Shown: positions 8,832 through 17,046, numbered from the stretch's first letter. The stretch: DNA of 64,000 nt from an uncultured Dehalococcoidia bacterium (GCA_958296225.1 OY282456.1:2728001-2792000); one strand, 5' to 3'. A program made the numbers and translations. Notes: generated by a model from the sequence alone, not told the origin.

Positions 8832-9908
8832 ATGACCACGCCCGACGACCGCAAACCAGTCACCAATGCCGAACTGTATGAGCTGTGGGAACGGCAGGAC
8901 CAGCGCATCGACCGCCTGCTGGCCGCGCAGGAAAACACGGAAAAAGCCATCTCCGATATGCGCGTTCGTGAAGAGGAACGCGCCGCCCGGCACGATAAAG
9001 AGATGGCCGAAATCCGCGCTGACATCACTGCAGCCCATATCGCGCAGGACGAACGCGCCGCCCGGCACGATAAAGAGATGGCCGAAATCCGCGCCGCCAT
9101 CACTGCAGCCCATATCGCGCAGGACGAACGCGCCGCCCGGCACGATAAAGAGATGGCCGTAATCCGCGCCGCCATCACTGCAGCCCATATCGCGCAGGAC
9201 GAACGCGCCGCCCGGCACGATAAGGAAATGGCCGAAATCCGCGCTGACATCACTGCAGCGCATATCGCGCAGGACGAACGCGCCGCCCGGCACGATAAAG
9301 AGATGGCCGAAATCCGCGCTGACATCACTGCAGCCCATATCGCGCAGGACGAACGCGCCGCCCGGCACGATAAGGAAATGGCCGTAATCCGCGCCGGCAT
9401 CGCAGACCTGACGCGGGCGCAGGATCGTACTAATCAGGATGTTTCCACCCTCAAAGGGTGGGGCCTGGAACTCTACTGCAAACGCAATCCCGAAATCTTC
9501 GCCGAATCCCTCGGCCTGCGGGATGAAGAGCTGATACCGAAACGGGAGATTAGGCGCATTGCCGGCGAGGCCAGGCAGGCCGGTGTTATCACCCTCGACC
9601 AGTCGCGCAGCCTCAGCCGCGCCGACGTTTTTATCTACGCCCGCCGGGATTCCGATTATCAGCCTTTGTGCCTGGTAGTGGAAGCATCGTACCGGGTGGA
9701 TGACGAGGATGTGAACCGGGCGGCGGCTCGGGCGGCCATTCTGGGCCTGATTATCCAGAAGTACCAACCCCGCAACCTCAACGGCCAGGCCGTTCCCATC
9801 GTCGCCGGTACGGACATTGCCACACCCGCCAGGCTCGTCGCCCAAAACTTGGGCGTCACCTACGTCCCGGTCCAGAACGGCAATCAGCTTACCAACCCGC
9901 CGGAATAA
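8832..9908 (+). CDS. Coiled-coil protein with 25-residue repeats and PD-(D/E)XK-like C-terminus (paralogue B)
   Basis: A 358-residue relative of the proteins at 5472 and 38896, sharing the MTTP start and the C-terminal domain (GVITLDQSRSLSRADVFIY, then LVVEASYRVDDEDVNRAAARAAIL). The middle holds six copies of a 25-residue unit beginning DERAARHDKEMA. Twenty-five equals 11+7+7, which fits a hendecad/heptad coiled coil and differs from the pure 7-residue repeat in the two paralogues. The C-terminal domain ends GVTYVPVQNG. It lies 12 bp upstream of the Tes-like radical SAM gene, so co-transcription is likely, but a functional link is not shown. Confidence 0.7.
   Translation: MTTPDDRKPVTNAELYELWERQDQRIDRLLAAQENTEKAISDMRVREEERAARHDKEMAEIRADITAAHIAQDERAARHDKEMAEIRAAITAAHIAQDERAARHDKEMAVIRAAITAAHIAQDERAARHDKEMAEIRADITAAHIAQDERAARHDKEMAEIRADITAAHIAQDERAARHDKEMAVIRAGIADLTRAQDRTNQDVSTLKGWGLELYCKRNPEIFAESLGLRDEELIPKREIRRIAGEARQAGVITLDQSRSLSRADVFIYARRDSDYQPLCLVVEASYRVDDEDVNRAAARAAILGLIIQKYQPRNLNGQAVPIVAGTDIATPARLVAQNLGVTYVPVQNGNQLTNPPE
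8976..9425 (+). repeat. Six in-frame 75-bp repeats
   Basis: Units start at 8976, 9051, 9126, 9201, 9276 and 9351, exactly 75 bp apart; the last is partly diverged. Differences are mostly GAA/GTA and GAC/GCC swaps. Near-identity at the DNA level implies recent expansion or gene conversion within the array. Confidence 0.92.
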
Positions 9909-9920
9909 GGAGCATTCGCC

Positions 9921-11393
9921 TTGACTACCACCCGCCCCACCGTCAAGCAGGATGCCGACTACATCTTTCACGAGCTGACGCGCTCCATCTGCCCGCAGTG
10001 CAAAGCAGTCATTGACGCCCAGGTAATCATCCGCGATAACAAAGTCTATATGCGGAAACGCTGCCCGGCCCACGGCTGGTTTGAGGGCATCATCAGCTCC
10101 GACGCCGAGATGTACGTGGGCAGCGTCCGCTTCAACAAGCCGGGGACGATTCCACTGGATTTCAGCACGGAGGTGCGTGACGGGTGCCCGCTGGATTGCG
10201 GCCTCTGCCCGGAGCATAAGCAGCACATCTGCCTGGCCCTCATCGAAGTCAACACCGCCTGCAACCTGAACTGCCCGGTCTGCTTTGCCAACGCCGGCAT
10301 TGGCTACAGCCTCACCCTGGAGCAGGTGGAGTCAATGCTCGACCGCTTCGTTGAGATTGAGGGCGACCCGGAAGTAGTCCAGTTCAGCGGCGGCGAACCG
10401 ACCATCCACCCCCAGCTGCCGGAGATGATTCAGGCCGCCCAGGACCGGGGCATCCGCCAGGTAATGATTAACACCAACGGCGTGCGACTGGCCCGCGACG
10501 ACCGCTTTCTGGCCCAGATGGCCGCCCTGGACCCGGTAGTCTATTTCCAGTTCGACGGGCTGCGGGAGGAAACTTACCTGGCCATCCGCGGCGAACCCCT
10601 GCTGGACACCAAGCTGCTGGCCCTGGCCCGCCTGGCCGACGCCGGTATGTCTGCCGTGCTGGTCGCCGCCATCGAGCGGGGCGTGAACACGGACGAGGTA
10701 GGCGCTATCATCGAGTTTGGGCTGCAACACCCGGCGGTTCGGGGCGTGGTGTTTCAACCCGTTACCCACGTGGGCCGGCACATCCCCTTTGACCCGATGA
10801 CGCGGGTAACCATTCCCGACATCATCCACGGCATTGTTGACCAGACCGGCGGCCGGTTCATCGTGGAGGATTTTGTTCCGGTGCCCTGCTGTTTCCCCAC
10901 CTGTCAGGTGAATTCGTACATCTTTGTGGACGGGGATACCATTGCGCCGCTGCCGCGTCTGCTGGATATTGACCACTATCTGGACTACATCACCAACCGG
11001 GCGCTGCCCAGGCCACCCAATGCCGCCGACATTCAGGCCGCTCTGGAAGGGCTGTGGTCAGCCTCCGCCGTGGCTGGCACGGAGCGGACGGCCGGCCAGT
11101 TTGAATGTGCCTGCGGGCCGGGTCTGGATTTGCCCTATGACCTGAACCACTTGAAAGAGCACGTATTCCAAATCGCCATCAAAGATTTTCTCGACGCCTA
11201 CACTTTCAATGTCAAGCAGGTGATGAAGTGCTGCGTCGGCATACTTACGCCCGATGGCCGGGCCATCCCCTTCTGCGCCTACAACTCCGTAGGCTACCGT
11301 GAGCAAATCCGCGCGCAGCTGACTCTGGAGCAGGGGCGCCGGAAAATAATTCCCTCTCCCATCAAGGGAGAGGGGCCGGGTGAGGGCGCCTAA
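9921..11393 (+). CDS. Radical SAM protein of the MJ0619/tetraether synthase (Tes) family
   Basis: A 490-residue enzyme. An N-terminal rubredoxin-like zinc or iron knuckle is formed by C24-P-Q-C27 and C48-P-A-H51. DGCPLDCGLCPEHK supplies a further cluster-type cysteine set. The radical SAM CX3CX2C is C114, C118, C121 in NTACNLNCPVCFANAG, and the AdoMet-binding GGE is in VQFSGGEPTIHP. The C-terminal part has CACGPG and KCCVG...IPFCAYN, typical extra cluster ligands of the family. Archaeal members join lipid tails to make tetraethers; an earlier proposal was pterin methylation. The start is TTG with AAGGAG 8 bases upstream. The last 14 residues are encoded by a dispersed repeat. Family is firm; the bacterial substrate is inference. 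Confidence 0.88.
   Translation: MTTTRPTVKQDADYIFHELTRSICPQCKAVIDAQVIIRDNKVYMRKRCPAHGWFEGIISSDAEMYVGSVRFNKPGTIPLDFSTEVRDGCPLDCGLCPEHKQHICLALIEVNTACNLNCPVCFANAGIGYSLTLEQVESMLDRFVEIEGDPEVVQFSGGEPTIHPQLPEMIQAAQDRGIRQVMINTNGVRLARDDRFLAQMAALDPVVYFQFDGLREETYLAIRGEPLLDTKLLALARLADAGMSAVLVAAIERGVNTDEVGAIIEFGLQHPAVRGVVFQPVTHVGRHIPFDPMTRVTIPDIIHGIVDQTGGRFIVEDFVPVPCCFPTCQVNSYIFVDGDTIAPLPRLLDIDHYLDYITNRALPRPPNAADIQAALEGLWSASAVAGTERTAGQFECACGPGLDLPYDLNHLKEHVFQIAIKDFLDAYTFNVKQVMKCCVGILTPDGRAIPFCAYNSVGYREQIRAQLTLEQGRRKIIPSPIKGEGPGEGA
11352..11386. repeat. CCCTCTCCC palindromic repeat inside the 3' end of the radical SAM gene
   Basis: CCCTCTCCC, a short loop, then GGGAGAGG and GGGTGAGGG. It belongs to the same family as copies at 23201, 54315, 54431, 59336, 59440 and 59533. 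Here it is read as IPSPIKGEGPGEG, replacing the natural C-terminus of the protein. Confidence 0.85.
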
Positions 11394-11399
11394 TCGCTT

Positions 11400-12182
11400 A
11401 TGCTTGACCGGTACACGGCCAAAATCTGCTGCGCCGACCTGTATGCTTCGGAGCTGGCGCGCTTGATTCTGGGCGACAGCCTGCATCCTGGCGGCCTGCG
11501 GGCAACCAACCGGCTGGGCCGCGCGATGGGGCTGCAAGCCGGCTGGCGTGTGCTGGACCTGGCCTGCGGGATGGGCGCCAGCGCGGCGGCGGTCTCACGG
11601 GTGTTCCGCTGCCAGGTGACCGGGCTGGAGTTAGGGGCCGCGGCGGTGGCGGCATCGCGGCGGCGCGCTTTGGCGCAGCCGGTACCATCCAACGTTGCGT
11701 TCGTGCGCGGCGACGCTGAGCTGCCGCCGTTTCGCGACGGGGCTTTTGACGCCGTTATCATCGAGTGCGCCACCAGCCTCTTTGGCGACAAGCCGGCGGC
11801 GATTGCCGGGGTGCGGCGGCTGCTCCGGCCCGGCGGCGTCATCGGCTTGTCCGACATAACGGTAGAGCCGGGCAGCCTGCCGCCCGAACTGGACGGCACG
11901 ATGGGCATGATGCTGTGCTTGACCGACGCCCTGCCGTCGCTCGGTTACCAGCGCCTGCTGGAGGATGCGGGGTTCGCCGTGGCGGAGCGGGAAAATCTGT
12001 CGGGAGAAGCGCTGTCCCTGCTGGCGGAACTGCGGGGGAAACTGGCGCTCTGGCAGAGTTTCGGCGGCTCGGCGGCGGCGGCTGATTTGGCGGCCGCGCC
12101 CGACTTGCTGGGGCGAGTGGCCGAGTTGGTGGCGCAAGGCGAAATCGGTTACTGGCTCTATGCCGGAAAGAAATTGGATTAG
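11400..12182 (+). CDS. Class I SAM-dependent methyltransferase
   Basis: A 260-residue Rossmann-fold methyltransferase. The entry segment is SLHPGGLRATNRLGRAMGL, motif I is VLDLACGMGAS (near residue 52), followed by VTGLELG, the acidic FVRGDAELPPF and LLRPGGVIGLSDIT. The N-terminal LHPGG..xT.RL signature marks a subgroup often found beside radical SAM enzymes. It starts 6 bp after the Tes-like gene, so the two are almost certainly co-translated. The methyl acceptor is unknown; a lipid or product of the neighbouring radical SAM enzyme is a reasonable inference. Confidence 0.85.
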   Translation: MLDRYTAKICCADLYASELARLILGDSLHPGGLRATNRLGRAMGLQAGWRVLDLACGMGASAAAVSRVFRCQVTGLELGAAAVAASRRRALAQPVPSNVAFVRGDAELPPFRDGAFDAVIIECATSLFGDKPAAIAGVRRLLRPGGVIGLSDITVEPGSLPPELDGTMGMMLCLTDALPSLGYQRLLEDAGFAVAERENLSGEALSLLAELRGKLALWQSFGGSAAAADLAAAPDLLGRVAELVAQGEIGYWLYAGKKLD

Positions 12183-12203
12183 GGGTTCCCGGTTCTCCCG
12201 GAT

Positions 12204-12235
12204 GGCGGCTGATTCGCGCTGCGGAATCAGCCGCC
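12204..12235 (+). terminator. Perfect 12-bp stem hairpin after the methyltransferase gene
   Basis: GGCGGCTGATTC (12204-12215) pairs perfectly with GAATCAGCCGCC (12224-12235) around an 8-base loop. There is no T-run, so it may be a partial or protein-assisted terminator, or an mRNA-stabilising hairpin before the plsY-like gene. Confidence 0.6.
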
Positions 12236-12301
12236 GGCCGCGCCTGTGCTATCATAAATGGCCTTGAACTACCCTGCGTTGCGCCGGCCATTGGGCTTCT
12301 G

Positions 12302-13057
12302 ATGTTTTTTGACGACGTTATCCCCCTGATTTCCCGCATCCTGGCGGCGGCTCTGGTGGGCTATTTGCTGGGCAGCATCCCCTTTGCCTACCTGGTGGCC
12401 CGGTGGAAGGGCATTGATATTTTTGATACCGGCAGCCGGCGGGCGGGCACGGCAAACGTGTTCTGGCACGTGGGCCGGCGTCGCGGGATGCTGGTGTTTG
12501 CCAGCGACATAGCCAAGGGCGCCGTCGCGGTTATCGTGGCCTGGATGCTGGGGGCGCCGGAGCTGCTGGGTATGGTGGCCGGCGCCGCCGCCATCGCCGG
12601 CCACTGGAAGAGCCTTTTTACCGGGTTCAAGGGCGGCGACGGGATGGTAGTGCTGGTGGGGGTGTCGCTGGCCTATCTGAGCTGGTTTATCCTGGTGGGA
12701 GTCGCTGTTGGGATAGTATCGGTGCTGCTGTTCCGCCGCTCGACTTTCCGGTCGTCCATTAGCATTTTTCTCGGCTACGGCGTGATGACGGCGCTGAACA
12801 CGCTGTACGGCGTAGATTGGGCCGTTATGCTGGGGCTAACGGCGTTGGCCATAGTAGTAATCGCGCACAACGTGCTGACCAATGCCGACCATCGCCCCGA
12901 GGCGGCCCGGGCCCAAAGTGACTCCGACGTCTTAATCGAAGACCGGCCGGAAATCCTGGATGAGGCGGCAAAGTTGAGCGAAGCAGAGATTCTGCGGCAG
13001 GTCATCCCGCCGGACGACGAAGGGGACGCCAAACGCCCGTCCCGGATGGGCGATTAG
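12302..13057 (+). CDS. PlsY-like glycerol-3-phosphate acyltransferase paralogue
   Basis: A 251-residue membrane protein of the PlsY family, which transfers acyl groups from acyl-phosphate to glycerol-3-phosphate. The first loop motif GYLLGSIPFAYLVAR is normal. The phosphate loop reads GSRRAGTANVFWHVG instead of GSGNIGATNV, and the GGKG of motif 3 is GGDG (FKGGDGMVVLVG). It has about six hydrophobic segments. Unlike typical PlsY (about 200 residues), it has a charged 55-residue cytoplasmic tail. The changes could alter the acyl donor or abolish activity. A second plsY homologue starts at 63336. It overlaps the convergent TPR gene by 4 bp. Confidence 0.78.
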   Translation: MFFDDVIPLISRILAAALVGYLLGSIPFAYLVARWKGIDIFDTGSRRAGTANVFWHVGRRRGMLVFASDIAKGAVAVIVAWMLGAPELLGMVAGAAAIAGHWKSLFTGFKGGDGMVVLVGVSLAYLSWFILVGVAVGIVSVLLFRRSTFRSSISIFLGYGVMTALNTLYGVDWAVMLGLTALAIVVIAHNVLTNADHRPEAARAQSDSDVLIEDRPEILDEAAKLSEAEILRQVIPPDDEGDAKRPSRMGD

Positions 13058-14238
13058 GTGTTGCGGCGGTTTTCTTTCAGGCGGGAGAGGTCAAGCACCC
13101 AGCCGAGCAGCTCGTCCGATTCGGCTTCGGCGTACAGGGCGGGTTGCAGACGGACGGCCGCGGCCAGCTGCTGCGCGCACTCGCCGATGTCGCCCCGGGC
13201 CGCGTACAGCCGGGCCGCGTTGTAGTAGGCGGCGGCAAACTCCGGCAGCGCCTGCTGGGCCGCCAGGTAATCGGCCAGCGCGGCGTCGCTATTGCCCAGA
13301 CTCTCCTGGGCCGCGCCCCGGTTGCTGAGCACTTCGGCAAAATCGGGCCGCCGCTGCAAAGCGGCGTCGTAGTCGGCAATGGCCTTTGCGTACTGCCCCA
13401 GCGCGTCGTAGGCCAGCCCCCGGTTGTTGACGGCTTCCACGTCGTCCGGGCGCAGGTCGATGGCGGCGGTATAGTCTGCAACCGCTTCACGGTAGCGTCC
13501 CAGCCGGTAACAGATGCGGGCCTTGTTGAAACGGGCGTCGGCGTTGTCCGGGTTATAGCGCAGCGCCCGGTCGTAGTCGGCGATGGCGGCGGCCGGGTCG
13601 CCCAACTCATCCTGGGCTACGCCGCGATTGAGGTAGGCGTTTGATATGTCGGGGCGCAGGGCCAGCGCCTGGTCAAAGGCCGCAATCGCCTCGGCGTATC
13701 GGCCCAGGTTGTTCAGGACGATGCCCCGGTTGTAGTGGGCTTGCAGAAACTCCGGGTCCAGATTGATGGCCGTGGCGTAATCGTCCAGCGCGCCGTTGGG
13801 GTCTCCCCTGTCGTCTTTGGCGTTGCCCCGCTGGTAGTACGCCGGGGCGTAGAAGGTATCCAGTTCCAGGGCGGCGGTCAGGGCGCGAACAGCCTCGTCG
13901 GGACGCCGGCGGCGCAGGTATGTTACGCCCAGATTGAAATGGACGGCGAAATCCCCGGGGCGCGCGCCGGCCAGCGACTGGAACACGGCCAGGGCTTCGG
14001 GATAGCGACCGATGGCGAAACAGCCGTTGCCAAATATCAGACTGCGCGGGCTGCGGCCGGCCGGCAGCCCCGCATCGGCGGCGGCTAGCTGGTCCAGCAA
14101 TACTGCCACTTCGGCGGCGTCTTCGCCGTGCAGGCGTCCCCCCCGGGGCCGGGGGGTGAGCACCGCCGAACCCAGGCCGTGCCATTCCAGCAGGCCGGCC
14201 AGCCGGCCCAGCAGATTATCCGCAACGGGGTTAGTCAT
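13054..14238 (-). CDS. TPR repeat protein
   Basis: A 394-residue protein made almost entirely of tetratricopeptide repeats, about eight to nine units. Examples are YNRGIVLNNLGRYAEAIAAF, YLNRGVAQDELGDPAAAIAD and NNRGLAYDALGQYAKAIADY. No signal peptide or membrane segment is seen, so it is probably a cytoplasmic scaffold. It starts 17 bp after the CMD gene ends and is likely in the same transcript. TPR proteins bind partner proteins; the partner is unknown. Confidence 0.85.
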   Translation of the reverse strand: MTNPVADNLLGRLAGLLEWHGLGSAVLTPRPRGGRLHGEDAAEVAVLLDQLAAADAGLPAGRSPRSLIFGNGCFAIGRYPEALAVFQSLAGARPGDFAVHFNLGVTYLRRRRPDEAVRALTAALELDTFYAPAYYQRGNAKDDRGDPNGALDDYATAINLDPEFLQAHYNRGIVLNNLGRYAEAIAAFDQALALRPDISNAYLNRGVAQDELGDPAAAIADYDRALRYNPDNADARFNKARICYRLGRYREAVADYTAAIDLRPDDVEAVNNRGLAYDALGQYAKAIADYDAALQRRPDFAEVLSNRGAAQESLGNSDAALADYLAAQQALPEFAAAYYNAARLYAARGDIGECAQQLAAAVRLQPALYAEAESDELLGWVLDLSRLKENRRNT

Positions 14239-14255
14239 TGCCGGCGGCCGCAGGA

Positions 14256-14804
14256 TTACAGCGTCGAGACTCGCCCGCCGCCCATCTCCGGTCGCAGCGC
14301 GATTTGAGCCAGGGCCAGGGCGGTGTAGTAAGAGACGGTCATCGTCAGGTCAACCACTCCCCGGTCGCCCAGCAGTTCGCGCACCGCCTCAAAATTCGCA
14401 TCAGATACGTCCTTCTCCCGAATCATCTGCTGCACGAAGCGGGCAACGGCGGCTTGCGCGCCGGCCAGACAGCCCGGCGCCTGGCCGGTGCGGATGCCCT
14501 CGATAGCCTCATGGGATACGCCGGCCTGAGCCGCCAGCACGGCATGGCCCGTCCACTCAATGCCGGAGTCCCACTCGCGGGCGGCCAGGATGATGGCCAG
14601 TTCTTTCAAGTCTTCGGGCATCGCCGACTGGAACCGCAGCGCGGCTCCCATTGACGTGAGGTGACCCGCCGCCTGCGGATTGTGCAGCAGCGCCCGGAAT
14701 TGCAGGCCCACTTCCGCCGCGCCCCGGTCTTCCCGGATGCGGTCATAGATGGCCTGGCCGTCTGAATCCAGCTCTTCCCGAGCGACGTAAGGAACGCGCG
14801 CCAT
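14256..14804 (-). CDS. Carboxymuconolactone decarboxylase (CMD) family protein
   Basis: A 182-residue all-helical protein of the CMD/AhpD superfamily. The core is LKELAIILAAREWDSGIEWTGHAVLAAQAGVS, in which the usual CxxC redox pair of AhpD is absent. It therefore belongs to the non-redox decarboxylase-like branch that keeps the Glu and His. GGAGGG precedes the ATG at 14804. The same frame is open further upstream to 15296, but that part is the antisense of the DUF58 gene. Substrate unknown. Confidence 0.85.
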   Translation of the reverse strand: MARVPYVAREELDSDGQAIYDRIREDRGAAEVGLQFRALLHNPQAAGHLTSMGAALRFQSAMPEDLKELAIILAAREWDSGIEWTGHAVLAAQAGVSHEAIEGIRTGQAPGCLAGAQAAVARFVQQMIREKDVSDANFEAVRELLGDRGVVDLTMTVSYYTALALAQIALRPEMGGGRVSTL

Positions 14805-14882
14805 GGTGATACCCTCCGACTGAACTGCCGCAAGGATACCATCAACGATGACACTGTGGTAGCGATGGGTTATCCTGCCGCT

Positions 14883-16154
14883 ATGATTAGCGACCTTTGG
14901 GTTATCACCGCCGCCATCCTCATTCTGGCCGGCTTGCTGGCCAGCCAGCTGCTGCTGATTGTGGTGGGCGTGCTGGTACTGCTCATCTGGATTGCCGGCA
15001 AGCACTGGCCGCGGTACGCCTTTCGCCGGCTGACCTATAGCCGTCGCCTGGAACGGCATCGCGCCTTTATCGGCGACGTGGTTGATTATTACATCACGGT
15101 GGATAACGGCAAGCTCCTGCCGATGATTTGGCTCGACATCTCCGACGCCTTTCCCATCGGCCTGCAAACCGGCGGCACCCACCAGCGCGGGGTGGGCGCC
15201 GAGGCCGAGCTGGACCATCGCATCACCACTTCGCTGCTGCCCTACCAGCGCGTGACCTGGCGCTACCGGGTGCGGTGCCGCGCCCGCGGCAATCATCGCA
15301 TCGGGCCGGCCCGGCTCCGCAGCGGGGATATGTTCGGGCTTACCGCCACGGAAAAGCAGGTCACCGACGTGGAGTATCTGCTGGTGTACCCGCGCATCGT
15401 GGACCTGCGGCGGCTGATGACGCTTTGGGAGCGGCCCCTGGGCGCCAGCCGGGGACGGCGGTTAATTCAGGACGACCCCAGCCGGTTCGTTGGCCTGCGC
15501 GACTATCGCCCGTCAGACCCGCTGAAACACATCGACTGGAAGGCAACCGCCCGCCACGGGAAGTTGGAGACGCGGGTCTTTGAGCCGGCCGCCACCCGGC
15601 ACCTGCTGATTGCCCTCAACGCCCGCACGGGCGACGCCGCATGGCAGGGCAGCAACCGGCGCCTGTTCGAGCGGGCGGTAACGGTGGCCGCGTCCGTCGC
15701 CGAACACGCGGCGCGGGAAGGCTACACTTTCGGGCTGGTGAGCAACGCGGTAGCGTCTTATTCCAGCAAGTGGATGTCGGTGCCGTCGGGCGGCGGCGGC
15801 CTCCAGTTAGAGGCGGTTCTGGAGTCGCTGGCCATGGCCGGCCCCTTCTGGGTGGCCGAACTGTCGGCAGTGCTGCGGGCCGAAACCGACACTCTGGCCG
15901 CCGGCGCTACGGTGGTGCTGGTTACGGCCATTCTGTCCCGCGCGGTGGCGCTGGAGGCGGACGAAATACGCCGCCGGGGGCATCGCGTGGTAGTGTTCTA
16001 CGCCGGCGACGGCGCGCCGGGGCCGGCTGCCGCGGAACTGCCGGCGGAGGTGCCCGTGTTCCTGGCCGGGGCTAGCCTGGCAACGCTGGAAGAGGTGTGG
16101 CAGGACGACTGGCAAGACGACTCCGCCGGGCCGCAGACGCCGGAGCGGGTGTAA
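14883..16154 (+). CDS. DUF58 domain membrane-anchored protein
   Basis: About 423 residues. Two hydrophobic segments at the start (VITAAILILAGLLASQLLLIVVGVLVLLIWIAG) anchor a cytoplasmic vWA-like DUF58 domain. The family signature is visible as FVGLRDYRPSDPLKHIDWKATARHGKLETRVFEP. DUF58 proteins usually sit with a MoxR AAA ATPase and a DUF4129/transglutaminase protein in a system linked to cell envelope or secreted peptide function. The DUF4129 partner is at 17047, but no MoxR gene is in the window, and a HEPN module has come between the two. The ATG at 14883 was chosen over 14856 because the family starts close to the first membrane segment. Confidence 0.88.
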   Translation: MISDLWVITAAILILAGLLASQLLLIVVGVLVLLIWIAGKHWPRYAFRRLTYSRRLERHRAFIGDVVDYYITVDNGKLLPMIWLDISDAFPIGLQTGGTHQRGVGAEAELDHRITTSLLPYQRVTWRYRVRCRARGNHRIGPARLRSGDMFGLTATEKQVTDVEYLLVYPRIVDLRRLMTLWERPLGASRGRRLIQDDPSRFVGLRDYRPSDPLKHIDWKATARHGKLETRVFEPAATRHLLIALNARTGDAAWQGSNRRLFERAVTVAASVAEHAAREGYTFGLVSNAVASYSSKWMSVPSGGGGLQLEAVLESLAMAGPFWVAELSAVLRAETDTLAAGATVVLVTAILSRAVALEADEIRRRGHRVVVFYAGDGAPGPAAAELPAEVPVFLAGASLATLEEVWQDDWQDDSAGPQTPERV

Positions 16155-16199
16155 AATCTACTGTAATGCCAGCGCCGGGCTCAACTACCGGGCAGAGCT

Positions 16200-16559
16200 A
16201 TGACGATGAAATCTGAACTTTACGAAAAGGTCTCCAACATTGTGCGCGCCGACCTTGCGGAGCGTTACACCGATGACGAATTCACCTTTGACCCCATTCG
16301 GGTAATAATGGACGTGGATGAATGGGGCCCTCACGCCACCGGCGAGGAGTACCTCCGCATTATGATTGTCTTTGACGGCGACCAGAAGCGGCTCGATCCC
16401 TCCTGGACGGTCGGAATGGTAAGGCGTATCCGCCCCAAACTGTACGCGGCCGGCATCGCGCTATTCCCTAACTTGTCATTTGCCGAGAAATCCGAATGGC
16501 GGAGTATGTACCCAAAGCTGTTGCGCCGTTACCCGGAACTGGGCCATGACCCCGCTTGA
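16200..16559 (+). CDS. Small protein coupled to HEPN gene (unknown family)
   Basis: A 119-residue acidic protein, MTMKSELYEKVSNIV at the start. It has a central strand-rich part (FDPIRVIMDVDEW, YLRIMIVFDGD) and a C-terminal helix (KSEWRSMYPKLLRRYPELG). I do not recognise the family. Its 3' end overlaps the HEPN gene by 14 bp, so the two are translationally coupled, as in toxin-antitoxin or nucleotidyltransferase-HEPN pairs. No nucleotidyltransferase GSxxxGxxxxxSD motif is present, so it is not a classical MNT partner. It could be an antitoxin or sensor for the HEPN protein. Confidence 0.65.
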   Translation: MTMKSELYEKVSNIVRADLAERYTDDEFTFDPIRVIMDVDEWGPHATGEEYLRIMIVFDGDQKRLDPSWTVGMVRRIRPKLYAAGIALFPNLSFAEKSEWRSMYPKLLRRYPELGHDPA

Positions 16560-17019
16560 TTTTATAGCTACCGCCCGGGATTTGGCCGCGGTGAACCGTC
16601 GCGGCCGGCCCCGGCAGACTAACCTCCGCCGCGCCGTCAGCACGGCCTATTATGCGCTGTTTTACTGCCTGGCAACCTGTTGCGCCGATATGCTCGTGGG
16701 CGGCGCCGGCTCCAACCGCAGCGGCCCGGCATGGAACCAAACCTATCGGGCCTTGCAGCACGGAACCGCACGACAACGTTGCGGACTGCAGAGCATCACC
16801 CGATTCCCGGAAGCCATTCAGGAGTTTGCTGAATTATTTATCGCTATGCAGCAGGAACGCCACCTTGCGGACTACGACCCCGACGCAGCCTTCTTGAAAT
16901 CAATAGTCATCGCGCGCATCAACGACGCCGAGCAAGTCATCCGCCGCTTCGCCGCCGTTCCCGTCAAAGACCGCCGCGCCTTTGCCGTCTATGTCCTCCT
17001 GCCCTTCCGGGCCAACTGA
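16546..17019 (+). CDS. HEPN domain protein
   Basis: A 157-residue helical protein with the HEPN hallmark LRRAVSTAYYALFY near the N-terminus and two further long helices (AIQEFAELFIAMQQERHLADYD and AFLKSIVIARINDAEQVIRRF). The RX4-6H RNase motif is not clear; ERHLADYDPD is the nearest, so nuclease activity is uncertain. The ATG at 16546 lies inside the upstream gene. HEPN proteins commonly act as RNases in toxin or defence systems or as substrate-binding partners. The pair interrupts the DUF58-DUF4129 operon, which suggests insertion as a module. Confidence 0.75.
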   Translation: MTPLDFIATARDLAAVNRRGRPRQTNLRRAVSTAYYALFYCLATCCADMLVGGAGSNRSGPAWNQTYRALQHGTARQRCGLQSITRFPEAIQEFAELFIAMQQERHLADYDPDAAFLKSIVIARINDAEQVIRRFAAVPVKDRRAFAVYVLLPFRAN

Positions 17020-17046
17020 CCCGGCGCTGACCGTGCGGAGTTACTA

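Noticed and set aside
14805..15296. N-terminal extension of the CMD protein frame
   Set aside because: It is antisense to the DUF58 gene and lies upstream of a well-placed ribosome site and ATG at 14804.
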